Below, piece by piece: positions 20,055 through 30,700 of a DNA stretch of 64,000 nt; position 1 is the stretch's first letter, and every line of letters starts with the position of its first letter. The DNA comes from Tritrichomonas musculus (Eukaryota > Parabasalia > Tritrichomonadida > Tritrichomonadidae), in assembly GCA_039105265.1 (NCBI GenBank), contig JAPFFF010000048.1, positions 248,001 through 312,000 of the forward strand, in the 5' to 3' direction. The notes under the pieces are model-generated. The model was not told the origin of the DNA, did no database searches, and was given only the letters and a program-made list of their open reading frames with translations. Made by a program: the position numbers and the translations under genes.

Positions 20055-20085
<31 letters not shown>

Positions 20086-20132
20086 GTTAATAGATATGAT
20101 ATAAATAATAACGATTTTATATTAAATAAAAG
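19831..20132. other. Convergent intergenic spacer
   Basis: About 300 bases separate the stops of two convergent genes. It contains a T13/A18 palindrome at 20055-20085. No gene seen. Confidence 0.6.
20055..20085. repeat. T13/A18 homopolymer palindrome between convergent genes
   Basis: Thirteen T bases followed by eighteen A bases, placed about 225 bases after one stop and 48 bases after the opposing stop. It may act as a two-way transcription end signal; this is inferred from position only. Confidence 0.8.
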
Positions 20133-22565
20133 CTATGCTTGATTACTATTACTATTATTATTGAATCCTTCTTTCATATCGAACATCCAAGAAGAAGCGA
20201 AAGGCATTTTTGTTACAGGATCGATTCCGCCGTACGTTATTGCGCTTGTTTTAGAAGTATGTGCGATTGCGAATTTAGAGAGTCCGAAAGGGGAGTTTCC
20301 AAACTCGTTAAATTCGATTTTCCTCCAACCAATCGGATCGATGCATTCGTTTGGCAATTTTTTACTCTCATCAGCAAAATTGTCTTCAAAGTCGCTTGCA
20401 CCGCCAATTACGAAGATGTAATCTTTCAGGACAATTGCCTTGTGACAAATCCTCGGTCTAATTTCGGCATTTTTCATTTTTGACCAAATATTTTCATTGA
20501 AATAATAAACGTCAACATCGCCCACAATTCCGCTTCCAATCAAATTATTTTCACCGCCGATAACCACCATTTTATTATCGAAATACACAGCTGCGTGATT
20601 CGCTCTTCCAGAAGGCGTTTCCTTGGGGTGAATGTGAGTTACATTTCCGTTATTCGGATCGATTTTATAGAGGCGATTTGAGAATCCGTTTTCATTTTTG
20701 CCGCCAAAAACGATCAAGTTGTTTCCATATGCAATTGTTGAATGGAAAGCGAGATGAATGTCCTCATTTAACGGAATTGACTTCCAATGACTTCCGTCGA
20801 ATTCCCAAATGTCAGGAAAATAGTCACTTTTATTGAAACCGAAACAAATGTAAAACTTGTTTCCAATCGATGTCACTGTGTGGCCAATTCTTGGCTCAAC
20901 TGGCGATGACTTCAAACACCAATTATCAATGTTTGAATTGTACTCAATAAGCGCAGAGCACGGCATTAATGACGAGTTAATTCCACCAAAGAAGTAAGCT
21001 TTGTCATTAATAGAGCAGCCGTCAAGATTCATCAAAGGAACAAGTGTTTCGCCCAATTCAATTTCGGTCCATTTGATGAACTTCGTTTCACATTTGATTG
21101 TTGATAAATAAATGGTTCGTGCTTGATCGAGAAGCTTCATCAACGACGTTCTTTCTTCAGAATTTTCAAATACAAGCGTCACTTCAACATCCTTTATTAT
21201 CAGTAAAATTGAGTCACTCGAAGGTGAAACGAATCGAAAATCTTCAATTTGTGAAAACAAAATCGGCTTCCTTTTCTTCTTTCCTTTTTTGGTAATCAAA
21301 ACTGAATCATTGAACAAATAAATGATTCCTTTTTTAACTGATAATTTACGATGAACTGTCACTTTTTTCTTATCAATTAGGTTCCTATCGTTCTTCGTAA
21401 TAATGAAGTCGTCTGGAAGCTTCTTCTGTATTTCGCCAATCAACAATTGTTGCTTGATTTGCTGCGATGTTTCGTCGATCTCTTTGTTGACAATGATCAG
21501 TGCTTCTTCTGCCAGAGAAAGATATGGCTTGTCTGGATGGAACGAAGGCGTGTACTTGTCCAGATCTCTGATCAGTAACGTGTAACGCGGATACCGTTGA
21601 ACTGGCGTGATGTAATACGATGAGAAATCCCCTCCTTCTTTCATTGGACTTCCTTCTGCCAGCTCCTGAAATTTCTTATCAATGCTTCTCGATGATAACC
21701 GCTTCTTTTGAATCATATCGTCGGCACGTTTATAATTTGTGACAAAAGGAATCGCTACTTTGAAGTGATCAACATAGTTCAGAAAAAGTGGACCAACTTC
21801 TGCCGCATAACTTTTATTCAATTTTGAAATAAGACGAATTAATTCAACATGCGTATTCAAAAAGGGACCAATTTCTTTGAAAATTAATTTCAATTGAAAA
21901 CGATCAAAAATTTCTGAGTCTAATAATTCGGGATACCAGTAATCATGAAGGATTTGAATGTTGTTCACAAATCCTACTTCTGAACTCAGTATTTCTTCTA
22001 TCACTAGCTTCCGTTTGTGAATATTTTCTATGCACGAGTCATCAATGGTGCATTTAAATATCAAATGGGAACTTTTGGCAAATTTAAATAGATCTTTTAA
22101 TGGAAAATCATCTTCAATAACTTCTTCACTTGAATTAAGTAAAAAGGTGTCTGTGCATTGAAATTCAAACACTTCAGTACATTTTTTTAAAAAATCTTTC
22201 GAGTTCCATAAAATAAGATCATCTTGAGTGAATTCTACTTCCATCATTGGAAAATCTGTATCTTCTAATTGCGTAGTAATTGAGACAAATAAAGAATATT
22301 GATTATGCGTTTGTTCATTAATAATTAAACAAAAATCTGGAATTGGATATTTTGGAATATCATTACTTTCTAATATTAGCTCGGGATATGTAACAAATGG
22401 ACGTATATCATCATCTAATTTCTCTGTATAATAAGGTGTTTTGTAAAAAATATTTTTATTTGATAATTTGATGATTTCTGAAAATTCTGCTATTGTTGCA
22501 TTTTGATATGAGGCAATGTCCATAATTTCATTGGGTGCGAAAGGGCGTGAAATACAAACATTCAT
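20133..22565 (-). CDS. Rho guanine nucleotide exchange factor with DH, PH and Kelch domains
   Basis: 810 residues from an ATG at 22565. Residues about 184-370 are a Dbl-homology domain: KLVIEEILSSEVGFVNNI is the first conserved region and YYITPVQRYPRYTLLIRDL (318-335) is the hallmark of the third. A PH domain follows (about 375-495; HRKLSVKKGIIYLFNDSVLI and beta strands ending in a helix). Residues about 500-800 hold five to six Kelch repeats (for example KFYICFGFNKSDYFPDIWEF and NLIVFGGKNENGFSNRLYKI), enough for one beta-propeller. The first 170 residues are not recognised. DH-PH proteins load GTP on Rho/Rac GTPases, which are numerous in trichomonads and drive actin-based shape change. The Kelch propeller may bind actin or another partner. 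No missing motif is apparent. Confidence 0.93.
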   Translation of the reverse strand: MNVCISRPFAPNEIMDIASYQNATIAEFSEIIKLSNKNIFYKTPYYTEKLDDDIRPFVTYPELILESNDIPKYPIPDFCLIINEQTHNQYSLFVSITTQLEDTDFPMMEVEFTQDDLILWNSKDFLKKCTEVFEFQCTDTFLLNSSEEVIEDDFPLKDLFKFAKSSHLIFKCTIDDSCIENIHKRKLVIEEILSSEVGFVNNIQILHDYWYPELLDSEIFDRFQLKLIFKEIGPFLNTHVELIRLISKLNKSYAAEVGPLFLNYVDHFKVAIPFVTNYKRADDMIQKKRLSSRSIDKKFQELAEGSPMKEGGDFSSYYITPVQRYPRYTLLIRDLDKYTPSFHPDKPYLSLAEEALIIVNKEIDETSQQIKQQLLIGEIQKKLPDDFIITKNDRNLIDKKKVTVHRKLSVKKGIIYLFNDSVLITKKGKKKRKPILFSQIEDFRFVSPSSDSILLIIKDVEVTLVFENSEERTSLMKLLDQARTIYLSTIKCETKFIKWTEIELGETLVPLMNLDGCSINDKAYFFGGINSSLMPCSALIEYNSNIDNWCLKSSPVEPRIGHTVTSIGNKFYICFGFNKSDYFPDIWEFDGSHWKSIPLNEDIHLAFHSTIAYGNNLIVFGGKNENGFSNRLYKIDPNNGNVTHIHPKETPSGRANHAAVYFDNKMVVIGGENNLIGSGIVGDVDVYYFNENIWSKMKNAEIRPRICHKAIVLKDYIFVIGGASDFEDNFADESKKLPNECIDPIGWRKIEFNEFGNSPFGLSKFAIAHTSKTSAITYGGIDPVTKMPFASSWMFDMKEGFNNNSNSNQA

Positions 22566-23097
22566 ATGAACGTTTGAGGATATAAATAAATTGTTAGCTC
22601 CTTGAAATTTTTAGATAATGATTTAAATTTTGACTATTTTACAAAAATTTATATTTGAAAAAATTGCCAGAATAGTAAATTTTATCTTAAAATTAATGAA
22701 TTATATGTTTTAAAAGGAATAATAATATATTAAAAATATGTTAAGATTAATGGATTGCAAATTATTTATTAATAAAAATTAATTTTGAAAAAATGGAGAT
22801 AAAATTGATAAGAATCAAAAAGAAAAAAATTTTTTAGTATTTTTTCCAATTTTAATATATTTATTACTAAAAATTATTAGTTATTCATTTATAAATAAAT
22901 AAATTTTATCTAAATTTTATTTAAAAAATGATATATATCTCTAATATTATTATATAATAATGAAACAAAGGATTAGAGTTTCAATTAAATAAAGCATTGA
23001 ATTAAAAGCATATAAAATCTATAAATATTGAAATATCATCCAGAATTCTTAATCGATCGTTTTTATTAAGTACATAAAAAAAATTCCTTTAAATAAT
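22566..23097. other. AT-rich spacer before the transposon
   Basis: No gene, relic or notable repeat was recognised between the RhoGEF start and the transposon target duplication. Confidence 0.5.
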
Positions 23098-23106
23098 GTA
23101 AAAACA
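23098..23106. repeat. Target site duplication, left copy (9 bp)
   Basis: GTAAAAACA abuts the left end of the element and recurs exactly at 24685-24693 at the right end. Nine-base duplications are typical of Mutator-like (MULE) elements. Confidence 0.85.
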
Positions 23107-23478
23107 GGATGCGGAAAAAAATTCCAACTTGGAATTTCCAAGTTTTTTTTATTTCACATGTCAAGAAAACTTGGAAATTCCAAGTTTTTTTTTCCCTGAG
23201 CTTTTCTTCAACAATAGCAAGAACAAAATGATAAAAAACGCGTTAATACTTTAATATAATAAGTTATCAATATCATTTGGCAATTTTTTTCGTGCATTTC
23301 ATCCAAATCTTAAAATGCTGATACTGATATCATTACTCCATGCATCTCAAAATACAAAAACAAATGCAAATTTACCGCTATCAACACTTTAATAACAATA
23401 TACGATTCATTTACCATGCAAATTTCGAAATTTTCATTTTGACTCTCATAATTAATATTTTCAGTAATTATACTAGCA
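23107..23478 (+). repeat. Left terminal inverted repeat of the MULE
   Basis: About 372 bases, matching the reverse complement of 24314-24684 with a handful of substitutions and one small length change near the inner edge (ATTTTCAG against ATTCA). Palindromic boxes at about 23127-23143 (ACTTGGAATTTCCAAGT) and 23169-23186 lie at its outer end. Confidence 0.92.
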
Positions 23479-23676
23479 TAATCAATATACATAATTACAT
23501 TAATATGGAAAATTATTTTATGCTAGTATAATTAATATGAAGTATGAACTAATTCTTTATCCTACCGAATGTTTTTTTAAAAAATTTTCAAAAAGTTCTA
23601 ACAATTCATTCAAAAAGTTGTGATAAACCATTCAAATATTATACAAATTCGTTTAGTTTTTCCATTTCTAATCTTG

Positions 23677-23946
23677 ATGGAAACATCGAAAATAGAACTC
23701 GTCAATTTTTTTGAAAATAGGGACGAAATGATTCAATATTGCATAAATTTAGCACGTACAAAATCAATAAAGTTTAATATTCTAAATTCTGGAAATTATT
23801 ATAAAATTCAATGCAAAGATCAGGATTGTCCTTTTCAAATCACTTTTAATTTAAGAGATTCCAAAAAATGCAAAATGGCGTTATTGTTTCTGATGATGAA
23901 AATGAAATATTTTAAATTTAATAAATATTTTTTTTTTTTAACATGA
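23677..23946 (+). CDS. Truncated MULE transposase N-terminal domain (89 aa)
   Basis: From the ATG at 23677 the frame reads VNFFENRDEMIQYCINLA, then YYKIQCKDQDCPFQI. This is the pattern of the N-terminal MuDR-type or FLYWCH-like domain of Mutator transposases (F.sr.em..yc......, then yki.Ck...CpfqI). The frame extends upstream with GTG, but ATG is the better start. After about 60 residues the frame runs into low-complexity Met/Phe/Lys and stops, so the catalytic core, normally several hundred residues, is absent. It cannot move the element by itself. Confidence 0.65.
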   Translation: METSKIELVNFFENRDEMIQYCINLARTKSIKFNILNSGNYYKIQCKDQDCPFQITFNLRDSKKCKMALLFLMMKMKYFKFNKYFFFLT

Positions 23947-24313
23947 TCTATTTTAATAAATTTTTTTTTTACTTTTTTCTTTTTAACATGATCAATTATT
24001 ATATCTGAATGGTTTATAAGAAGCTTTAATGAATCAAAAAACATTCGGTAGGAATAAAAAAAGCACCGAACTTTTTTTTTTTTGAATGGTTTATTAAAAC
24101 TTTTTGAATTAATTGTGATACATTCTTAGATTATCTAAATATTAAGCTAATATTATACCTTTTTCCTGAGTTTAAAAGCATATTATAAAAATAAATAAAT
24201 AAAAAAAATATCGTGAGAGAAAGTTATATATGGATTTTTTTTTTTTTTAATTTAGGAAAGATATCTTTTTTTTTATTTCCTATTTGAATTTTTCGGATAG
24301 ATACATTTATTTA

Positions 24314-24684
24314 ATGCTAGTATAATTATTGAATATTAATTATGAGAGTCAAAATGAAAATTTCGAAATTTGCATGGTAAATGAATCGTATATTGTTATT
24401 AAAGTGTTGATAGCGGTAAATTTGCATTTGTTTTTGTATTTTGAGATGCATGGAGTAATGATATCAGTATCAGCATTTTAAGATTTGGATGAAATGCACG
24501 AAAAAAATTGCCAAATGATATTGATAACTTATTATATTAAAGTATTAACGCGTTTTTTATCATTTTGTTCTTGCTATTGTTGAAGAAAAGCTCAGGGAAA
24601 AAAAAACTTGGAATTTCCAAGTTTTCTTGACATGTGAAATAAAAAAAACTTGGAAATTCCAAGTTGGAATTTTTTTCCTAATCC
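24314..24684 (-). repeat. Right terminal inverted repeat of the MULE
   Basis: About 371 bases, the inverted copy of 23107-23478. Its outer end carries the same pair of palindromic CTTGGAA boxes (about 24607-24665). Confidence 0.92.
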
Positions 24685-24693
24685 GTAAAAACA
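24685..24693. repeat. Target site duplication, right copy (9 bp)
   Basis: GTAAAAACA, an exact copy of 23098-23106. Confidence 0.85.
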
Positions 24694-25160
24694 TCATTTG
24701 ATTTATATTTTTGATGAAGATAAGTGATTATTATTAGATTTTTTGAAAAGTTTATAAAAACAAACTTTTTCTGAAAAAAAATCAAAATTAATATTTTTGA
24801 GTGTTTAAACTGCCATTATAACACAGATAAATCAAATAAATTATGCAATTAAAAAATTGATTGACTATATTTATTTAATGTAATGAAGTGGTGAAAAATA
24901 GTCTCAATTATATAATTTATGCTCATATATTTCAAAGTCAGACTTGTTAATATAAGGCATGATAAAAATTTATAAATTATTTTGGTTATACATTTATATC
25001 GAAATTGTAATATTAAATAAGGTATAAAATATTTAATCAAATATTAATTTTTTTCTGTGCAAAAGCAGATGATTTATGAATTAAAAATTAAAATATATGT
25101 TTAAAACTATAATTTTATATCAATTATTCAACACTTAAGAAAAAGATGCTTGATTATCAA
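24694..25160. other. AT-rich spacer
   Basis: Between the transposon and the 3' end of the acyltransferase gene. Nothing recognised. A short minus-strand frame at 24849-25040 has spacer-like composition. Confidence 0.5.
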
Positions 25161-26129
25161 TTATTCATTCTTTGCCTTTGCTGCCTTTTTTTGCATAAAT
25201 ATTTCATTACTTGAATGCGTAATAGCTTTAACACCCAAATGATTTGCCATATATATTTGAGCATAAGTTGTAAACCTATCTACATTACCTTTTCCTTCAA
25301 CATCGAGCGTGATTGGATCCAAAATATCGACAGAAACAATTGTAAATGGCATTGATAATACTTCAAAAAGGTACATTGGTAATGATACAGTGGTCCAAGC
25401 ATATTGGTTCCATCCTTGTGGAACAAGAGGTTGCCAGTAACGAATGCAGCAAGGCTGAACTTTCTGGTTGGTTAAGAAAGCTCCACGATGGAATTTAAGT
25501 AAGTGATTGCCATTGATTGTTGTTGCTTCTGGGAATATTAAAACTGGAAATCGTTTGAAATTGTTCGCATGCTCAATAATAAATTGTGATGCACCTGTAT
25601 GAGCACTTCTGTCAATATAAACTGGATCAACTATTTCCATAAGATATCTTAAGAAAGTTGATTTTGCAAGTTCAGCTTTCATGACGACGGTTACGGGGTG
25701 GATGCAACTAATTATCATTGGATCAACGTATGCTGTATGATTTGAAATAATAACACGCGTATTTGGATCAATTTTTCCATTAACTTTTATATGAAGAATG
25801 CCAAAAGCTAATAATAAGAATCGAAATCCGAAATTGGCAATAGAAATACAGAATCGTTTGCCGGTATCCATTTGAAGTTTTAACGAATGAATCACAATTC
25901 TGATTAAAACGATGAGAATGTCGGATAAAACAAAAACAGTTAATCCGATAATTGCGCGGATAGGCCCTAGAAAAACTATAAAGCATAATATTTGATATAA
26001 TCTTTGATACCATGTATATTTGTGTGGCTTCCAAGCTGAATTGAATTCTTCTTCTGAAACTTTAGATAATTCTTTTTGATTTTTGTACTCAGGTAAATAA
26101 TTGGGTGAACTTGTGCAAAGCTTTACCAT
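25161..26129 (-). CDS. Lysophospholipid / 1-acylglycerol-3-phosphate acyltransferase (LPLAT family)
   Basis: 322 residues, ATG at 26129. The acyltransferase blocks are in order: NHTAYVD (130-136, the HxxxxD catalytic motif), VDPVYIDR (168-174), FPEATT (199-204, in place of the usual FPEGTT) with FHRGAF (213-218), and a later IRYWQPL block. Two hydrophobic stretches (about 45-80 and 95-115) should anchor it in the ER membrane. The family transfers an acyl chain from acyl-CoA to lysophosphatidate or other lysophospholipids. The arrangement is like LPCAT/AGPAT proteins, and the exact acceptor cannot be told. Gly to Ala in the EGT motif is a mild variant found in some members. It stands alone on the minus strand between a transposon and a MYB relic. 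Confidence 0.9.
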   Translation of the reverse strand: MVKLCTSSPNYLPEYKNQKELSKVSEEEFNSAWKPHKYTWYQRLYQILCFIVFLGPIRAIIGLTVFVLSDILIVLIRIVIHSLKLQMDTGKRFCISIANFGFRFLLLAFGILHIKVNGKIDPNTRVIISNHTAYVDPMIISCIHPVTVVMKAELAKSTFLRYLMEIVDPVYIDRSAHTGASQFIIEHANNFKRFPVLIFPEATTINGNHLLKFHRGAFLTNQKVQPCCIRYWQPLVPQGWNQYAWTTVSLPMYLFEVLSMPFTIVSVDILDPITLDVEGKGNVDRFTTYAQIYMANHLGVKAITHSSNEIFMQKKAAKAKNE

Positions 26130-26475
26130 GATATATATTATTAGTAAAAATAAAAGATAATGTAATCAAAAAGTTTTATCTTTTTCAAATATCGTCAAAA
26201 ACGATACAATAAATTTTTTTATCGGCGCTAAATAGTGAAAATAAATAATTCAAATATTTCATTACTTTATTTCAATTTTATATAATTGATTCAATATTGA
26301 ATAAATCATCATGATGGAAAAACTTAATTAATTTAACAAGTGTTTTAGTATAAGTACTCAACTTGAAAATGGGTAAATTTAGTTCATCAATTTAATAAAT
26401 CATGCTTTTCATATAAAGCAAATACTAATTAAGTTTATAAAATATATTTTGACTCTTTAATAAGCTTTGATATTC
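26130..26475. other. AT-rich spacer
   Basis: Upstream of the acyltransferase start and downstream of the MYB relic. Nothing recognised. Confidence 0.5.
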
Positions 26476-26950
26476 TTAGAGATCATCTAGCAAAAACTCA
26501 TCTAGCCCTTTTTTGGCCTCATTTGGCATGATTGAATCCCAAAATTCATTTGTTTCTATATCAAATTCATTTTCACGATCAAATGAATTAAAAATCTCAG
26601 ATAATGCATCAACAAAATAATTTTAGGCATTGTTTGATGTATTATCAGATAAAATCATAGTTTGATTTTTAAATTCTTTTTTCTCTCGTTTCAATCTTTT
26701 TCTATTCAAAGGATTAAAATGATTTTTTACATTAATTTCCGTTCTTTTTGGAAAAAATTCCGAAATTTTTTTCTATTTAGGTCCGAATTCTTCATATTTA
26801 TTAATAAGAAATTCATCTTCTTCAATAGACCAAAATAATGTAAATATCTTTCACTACATTGCCTAGGATTTCTTTTAGATTTCATTTATTGGGAAATTTC
26901 TCTCTAATCTAATGATGTTAATGTAAATTCATCATTTGCATTAATATCAT
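26476..26950 (-). pseudogene. MYB-type DNA-binding protein pseudogene
   Basis: Read on the minus strand, the region spells a two-repeat MYB protein in pieces. KRNPRQCSERYLHY is the recognition helix of the first repeat. In the next frame FWSIEEDEFLINKYEEFGPK, KKISEFFPKRTEINV and KNHFNPLNRKRLKRE form the second repeat. A tail rich in Asn/Glu/Phe ends LDEFLLDDL before a stop at 26476-26478. One frameshift joins the two repeats, a stop replaces the conserved Trp after GPK, and further stops lie before the first repeat and in the tail (SNNA then stop). Trichomonads have large families of small R2R3-like MYB regulators that bind promoter elements. This copy is dead as DNA-binding protein, though the match is still easy to read, so the loss is fairly recent. 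Confidence 0.82.
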
Positions 26951-27785
26951 CGAGATTCTTTTTTTCTTTTATATATTTATTTACATTTATTTACAATATT
27001 TCTTTTCCCCCTCTTTTTTATTAATAAAGTTTGTACAGTTGTTTGGTCAGTTGGTCTATTTGCAAATGAAAAAGTATATTTTGTTCAAAATTTCGATCGG
27101 AATAGAAATAACTTGAAATTTTGAGTCGAACGATTTCAATTTATTTAAATAGCGATCATTTTTATTAATTCAAAAAAAATATTTCCATTTTTTGAAATAA
27201 AATTATCTGTATTTCAGTTCAGGTTTTTTATTTTATTTGAGGAGGTAAGCAAATCATGTGTTATGATGATTTTCAGAGTAGAAAATTAAAGTATCATTGA
27301 TATTTTCTTTTTCTTGATATATCATATTGAAGATGTGTTGATCATAAAACTATCCCATTAGCATCATTCTGTCAGAATGTTTGATTAAAAAAAATTGTGA
27401 TGTAATTGAATTTGAAAATTGATTTGGTTGAATAGAAGATATTTTTAATTAAGTTGATTGTGGTATAGTTAGAGGAAATATTGGTGTAGTTGCATGTATG
27501 GTTGGGTAGAAGAATGCCTAATTGGATTGAATATATCTGTTTAGTGGAAATGCTATATTCGATATATTCTAAATTAATAAACCATCCAAAATTCTCTATC
27601 AAAAGATAGAGATTGAATTTGAAGCAAAAGAAAATGGAATATAATTTAAAGTAACCATATATTTAATCATTCTATAATCTTATGAAAAAAGTCTTGTTTG
27701 CTATGGATTTATTAAAATCTTTTTCATATTTGATTTTGAGGACGATTTCGGTCAAATTGGGACAGTGTCTAGTTTTTTATGATGA
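26951..27785. other. AT-rich spacer
   Basis: No supported gene. A 76-codon minus-strand frame (27372-27602) is Ile/Asn/Tyr-rich and looks like a chance frame. No repeat or element end was recognised. Confidence 0.5.
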
Positions 27786-30700
27786 TCAAATATCAATCCC
27801 AAATCCTTCGTAAAAATATTTATTGATTTTTTTTATTTTCCTTTTTTTCATTTTTTTCTTATACAAAAAGACTTGAAGTGTAACTGGTTGAAGATAATCA
27901 TCGTAAAAAAAGTCCATATCTTTAATAATATTATATTGTATTGGATACTTATTGAAAGTAGGAATATGATTTGATAATTGTTTTATCAAATATTTCATAT
28001 CATTTCTTACTTTATTGATTTCATCTTCAATAATTTGTGGTGTAACATATTTATTCTTTTTAAGCAATACTAATTGTAAAAGCAATATTGCGTAAGCAAA
28101 ATTATAATAATATGAATTAACTAATAAATCAATTATTGTTTGATAATCAATGTTTAAATCTTCATTATAAAAATAAACATGAGCCAAATTATACATCGCA
28201 ACTGGATCATTTTTTTGTTGAATTGCCTCTTGAAAATACACAATTGAATTAGCATCACTTTTTGGTTTTCCAAAGCCTTTTTTATATATCATTCCAAGGT
28301 TGTTTTTGGCATATTGATTATTGAAACAAGAACTCTCTTTATAATAATGGATTGCTTTATCAACGTCTCGATTTAAATATTTTCCTTTCAAGTAAATATT
28401 CCCAACGATGAATGATATTTTTTGTCCCTTTAATCCTTTTGCTGACTTTAAAAAATAATGAATTCCTTTGTTAATGTCTTGTGGAATATATATTCCAAAA
28501 TAATAGAAATATCCGATATAAGTTTGCGAAATTTGATAATCATTTTTAGCAGCACGAGTCAATAACTCAATTCCTTTAGTTACATTCCGTTTAACTTTTC
28601 TACTTTCTAAATAAAGAATGCCAAGATTATGGAGGGCTTCACTGCAATTTTTTGCTGCAGCAAGAGAGTAGTAATAAATTGCTTTTTCCATATTATTGAG
28701 TTTCGCATAAATACTACCAAGTACAAACTGAGCATATATATGATTTTGATTAGATGCAAGTGTGAGATAATGAATTGCTTCATTAATTTTTTGATTTTTA
28801 TAATATATGTAGCCAAGTCTATATTGAGAATCTTTGTTATTTTGGTTTGCTGCTAAAGCATAATATTTCATAGCTTGATTAACATCCCTGCAAGTATAAA
28901 CACCATCATAATAAATTTCTCCAAGAATATCTTGAGCACTTGAATCGTTTTGATTAGCAGCAAGTTTAAAATAATTTATTGCTTTTTCAATATCTTTATT
29001 GACAGCATGACCATTTAAATATAATTGACCAAGTAAATATTGCGCCGGTGCATAATTATGTTCTATTGCTTTTGATAAATAATAAAAAGCTTTATTGAAA
29101 TCTTGGCATGGAAATTTTCCTGAAAAATAAATATCCGCAAGATAAAACATTGCTTTATAATCTTTTTTACTTGCTGCTCGATTAAAAAAATAAATAGCAT
29201 TTTGTATATCCTGATGAACGTCAACTCCTTGTAAATAAATGATTCCAAGAATTATTTCAGAATCTGTCATATTTTGATTAGCTGCAAGCAGCAATAAATT
29301 CATTGCTTTATGAATATCTTTCTGTACATAAATACCTTCATAATAAAGGATCCCTAGATATTGAATGGCCTCAATATGATTATTATTAGCTGCCTGATTT
29401 AAATATTTTATTCCTTTGTTTGTATCCTTTTCAACATCTTTCCCTTCAAAATAAATATTGCCAAGTTTAAATTGCGCATTGGCCTTCACTTTCATTTTAG
29501 TAGTATAATTTTCTTCATTAGTTTTTTTTGAAATGAAATTCCCATTATTTTTAATTATTTCAATAGAAGCTTGTGAATTGCTCAAATCATTTTCGGCAGC
29601 AAGAGTAAAGTAATATATTGATTTATTGACATCTTTTTTAGTACAAGTTCCTTGAATATAAATTTCACCAAGGTAATACTGCGATTCAATATGATTCTGT
29701 TTTGCAGCAAGGGTAAAATAATAAATAGCTTGATAATAATCATGAGGAATAAAATTATCATTATAATAACGAATTCCGAGCATATATTGAGAATTTACAT
29801 CATTTTGATCTGCTGCTAGTTTGAAATATTTCATACTTTTAAAAAGGCCTTTTTTGCTAAATGTCGCATTTACATTGCCTGATACAGCACTCGCAAATTG
29901 AATTTCCTTATCAAAGCAACTGATCAGTTTACTGTCATAAGGGTAATAAGATCCAATAGCATATAATGCATCAACATAATTATTATCCAAGGCCATTTTC
30001 AAATAGTAAACAGATTTATTAACATCACTTTCAATATATTTTCCTTCATAATATAAAACTGAAAGTACAAATTGAGCAATCGGTAAATTTTGATTTGCTG
30101 CAAGAATAAGATACTTTATAGCTTTATTAACATTTCTTTGAGTGAATTTAGCTTCATAATAAATAAATCCTAGATTATACTGTGCTTCACAACAATTCAG
30201 TTCAGCTGCGATATGTAAAAATTGTATTCCTTTTTGATGACTTAAATCAGATTTCATCCAGTATAAATGAAACATTCCAAAATTATTTAACGCCTTTTGG
30301 TAACTGTTTTCAAGAATAGCACACAAATCATTATAAAATAAATCATTTTCCTGCATTTTTTGGAATAAATATGGATGCATTTTATCATAAAAAAAATCAA
30401 TTAATTCAGAAATATTGGGACGTTTCTCTGGATCAATATTCATGCATAATTCGCATACTTCTTTAAGTATTGAATATTCCTCATTATATTCAGTTTGTTT
30501 TTGATTTTTGAAAAATATAAAATCAATGATTTTTCCAATTGAATAAATGTCAACTTTAAATGAAATATTAGATGAATTTGAAGAAAATTCAGGTGCACCA
30601 AAATCAGTAAAATCACGAGTTGAGTCAAGTCCATTATTAACATATGAATTTGAAATCATTCTATCGAAATCAATAAGAACAATATTTTTATTATTATCAA

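Larger units (their letters stand above)
23107..24684 (+). mobile_element. Non-autonomous Mutator-like DNA transposon (MULE)
   Basis: 1578-bp element with terminal inverted repeats of about 372 bases (23107-23478 and 24314-24684), almost identical over their whole length. The outermost ends read GGATGCGGAAAAAAATTCC and, reversed, GGATTAGGAAAAAAATTCC. The element is flanked by an exact 9-bp duplication. Each arm carries, near its end, two palindromic CTTGGAA-type boxes that could bind transposase. A second, looser inverted pair lies inside (about 23560-23640 against 24030-24122). The interior encodes only a short piece that resembles the N-terminus of MULE transposases. Long arms, a 9-bp duplication and that N-terminal domain together point to the Mutator superfamily, which is known in T. 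vaginalis. The near-identity of the arms suggests recent movement or gene conversion. Confidence 0.88.

Noticed and set aside
23310-23531. Short frames on both strands in the MULE arms
   Set aside because: They fall inside the terminal inverted repeats and mirror one another; they are not genes.
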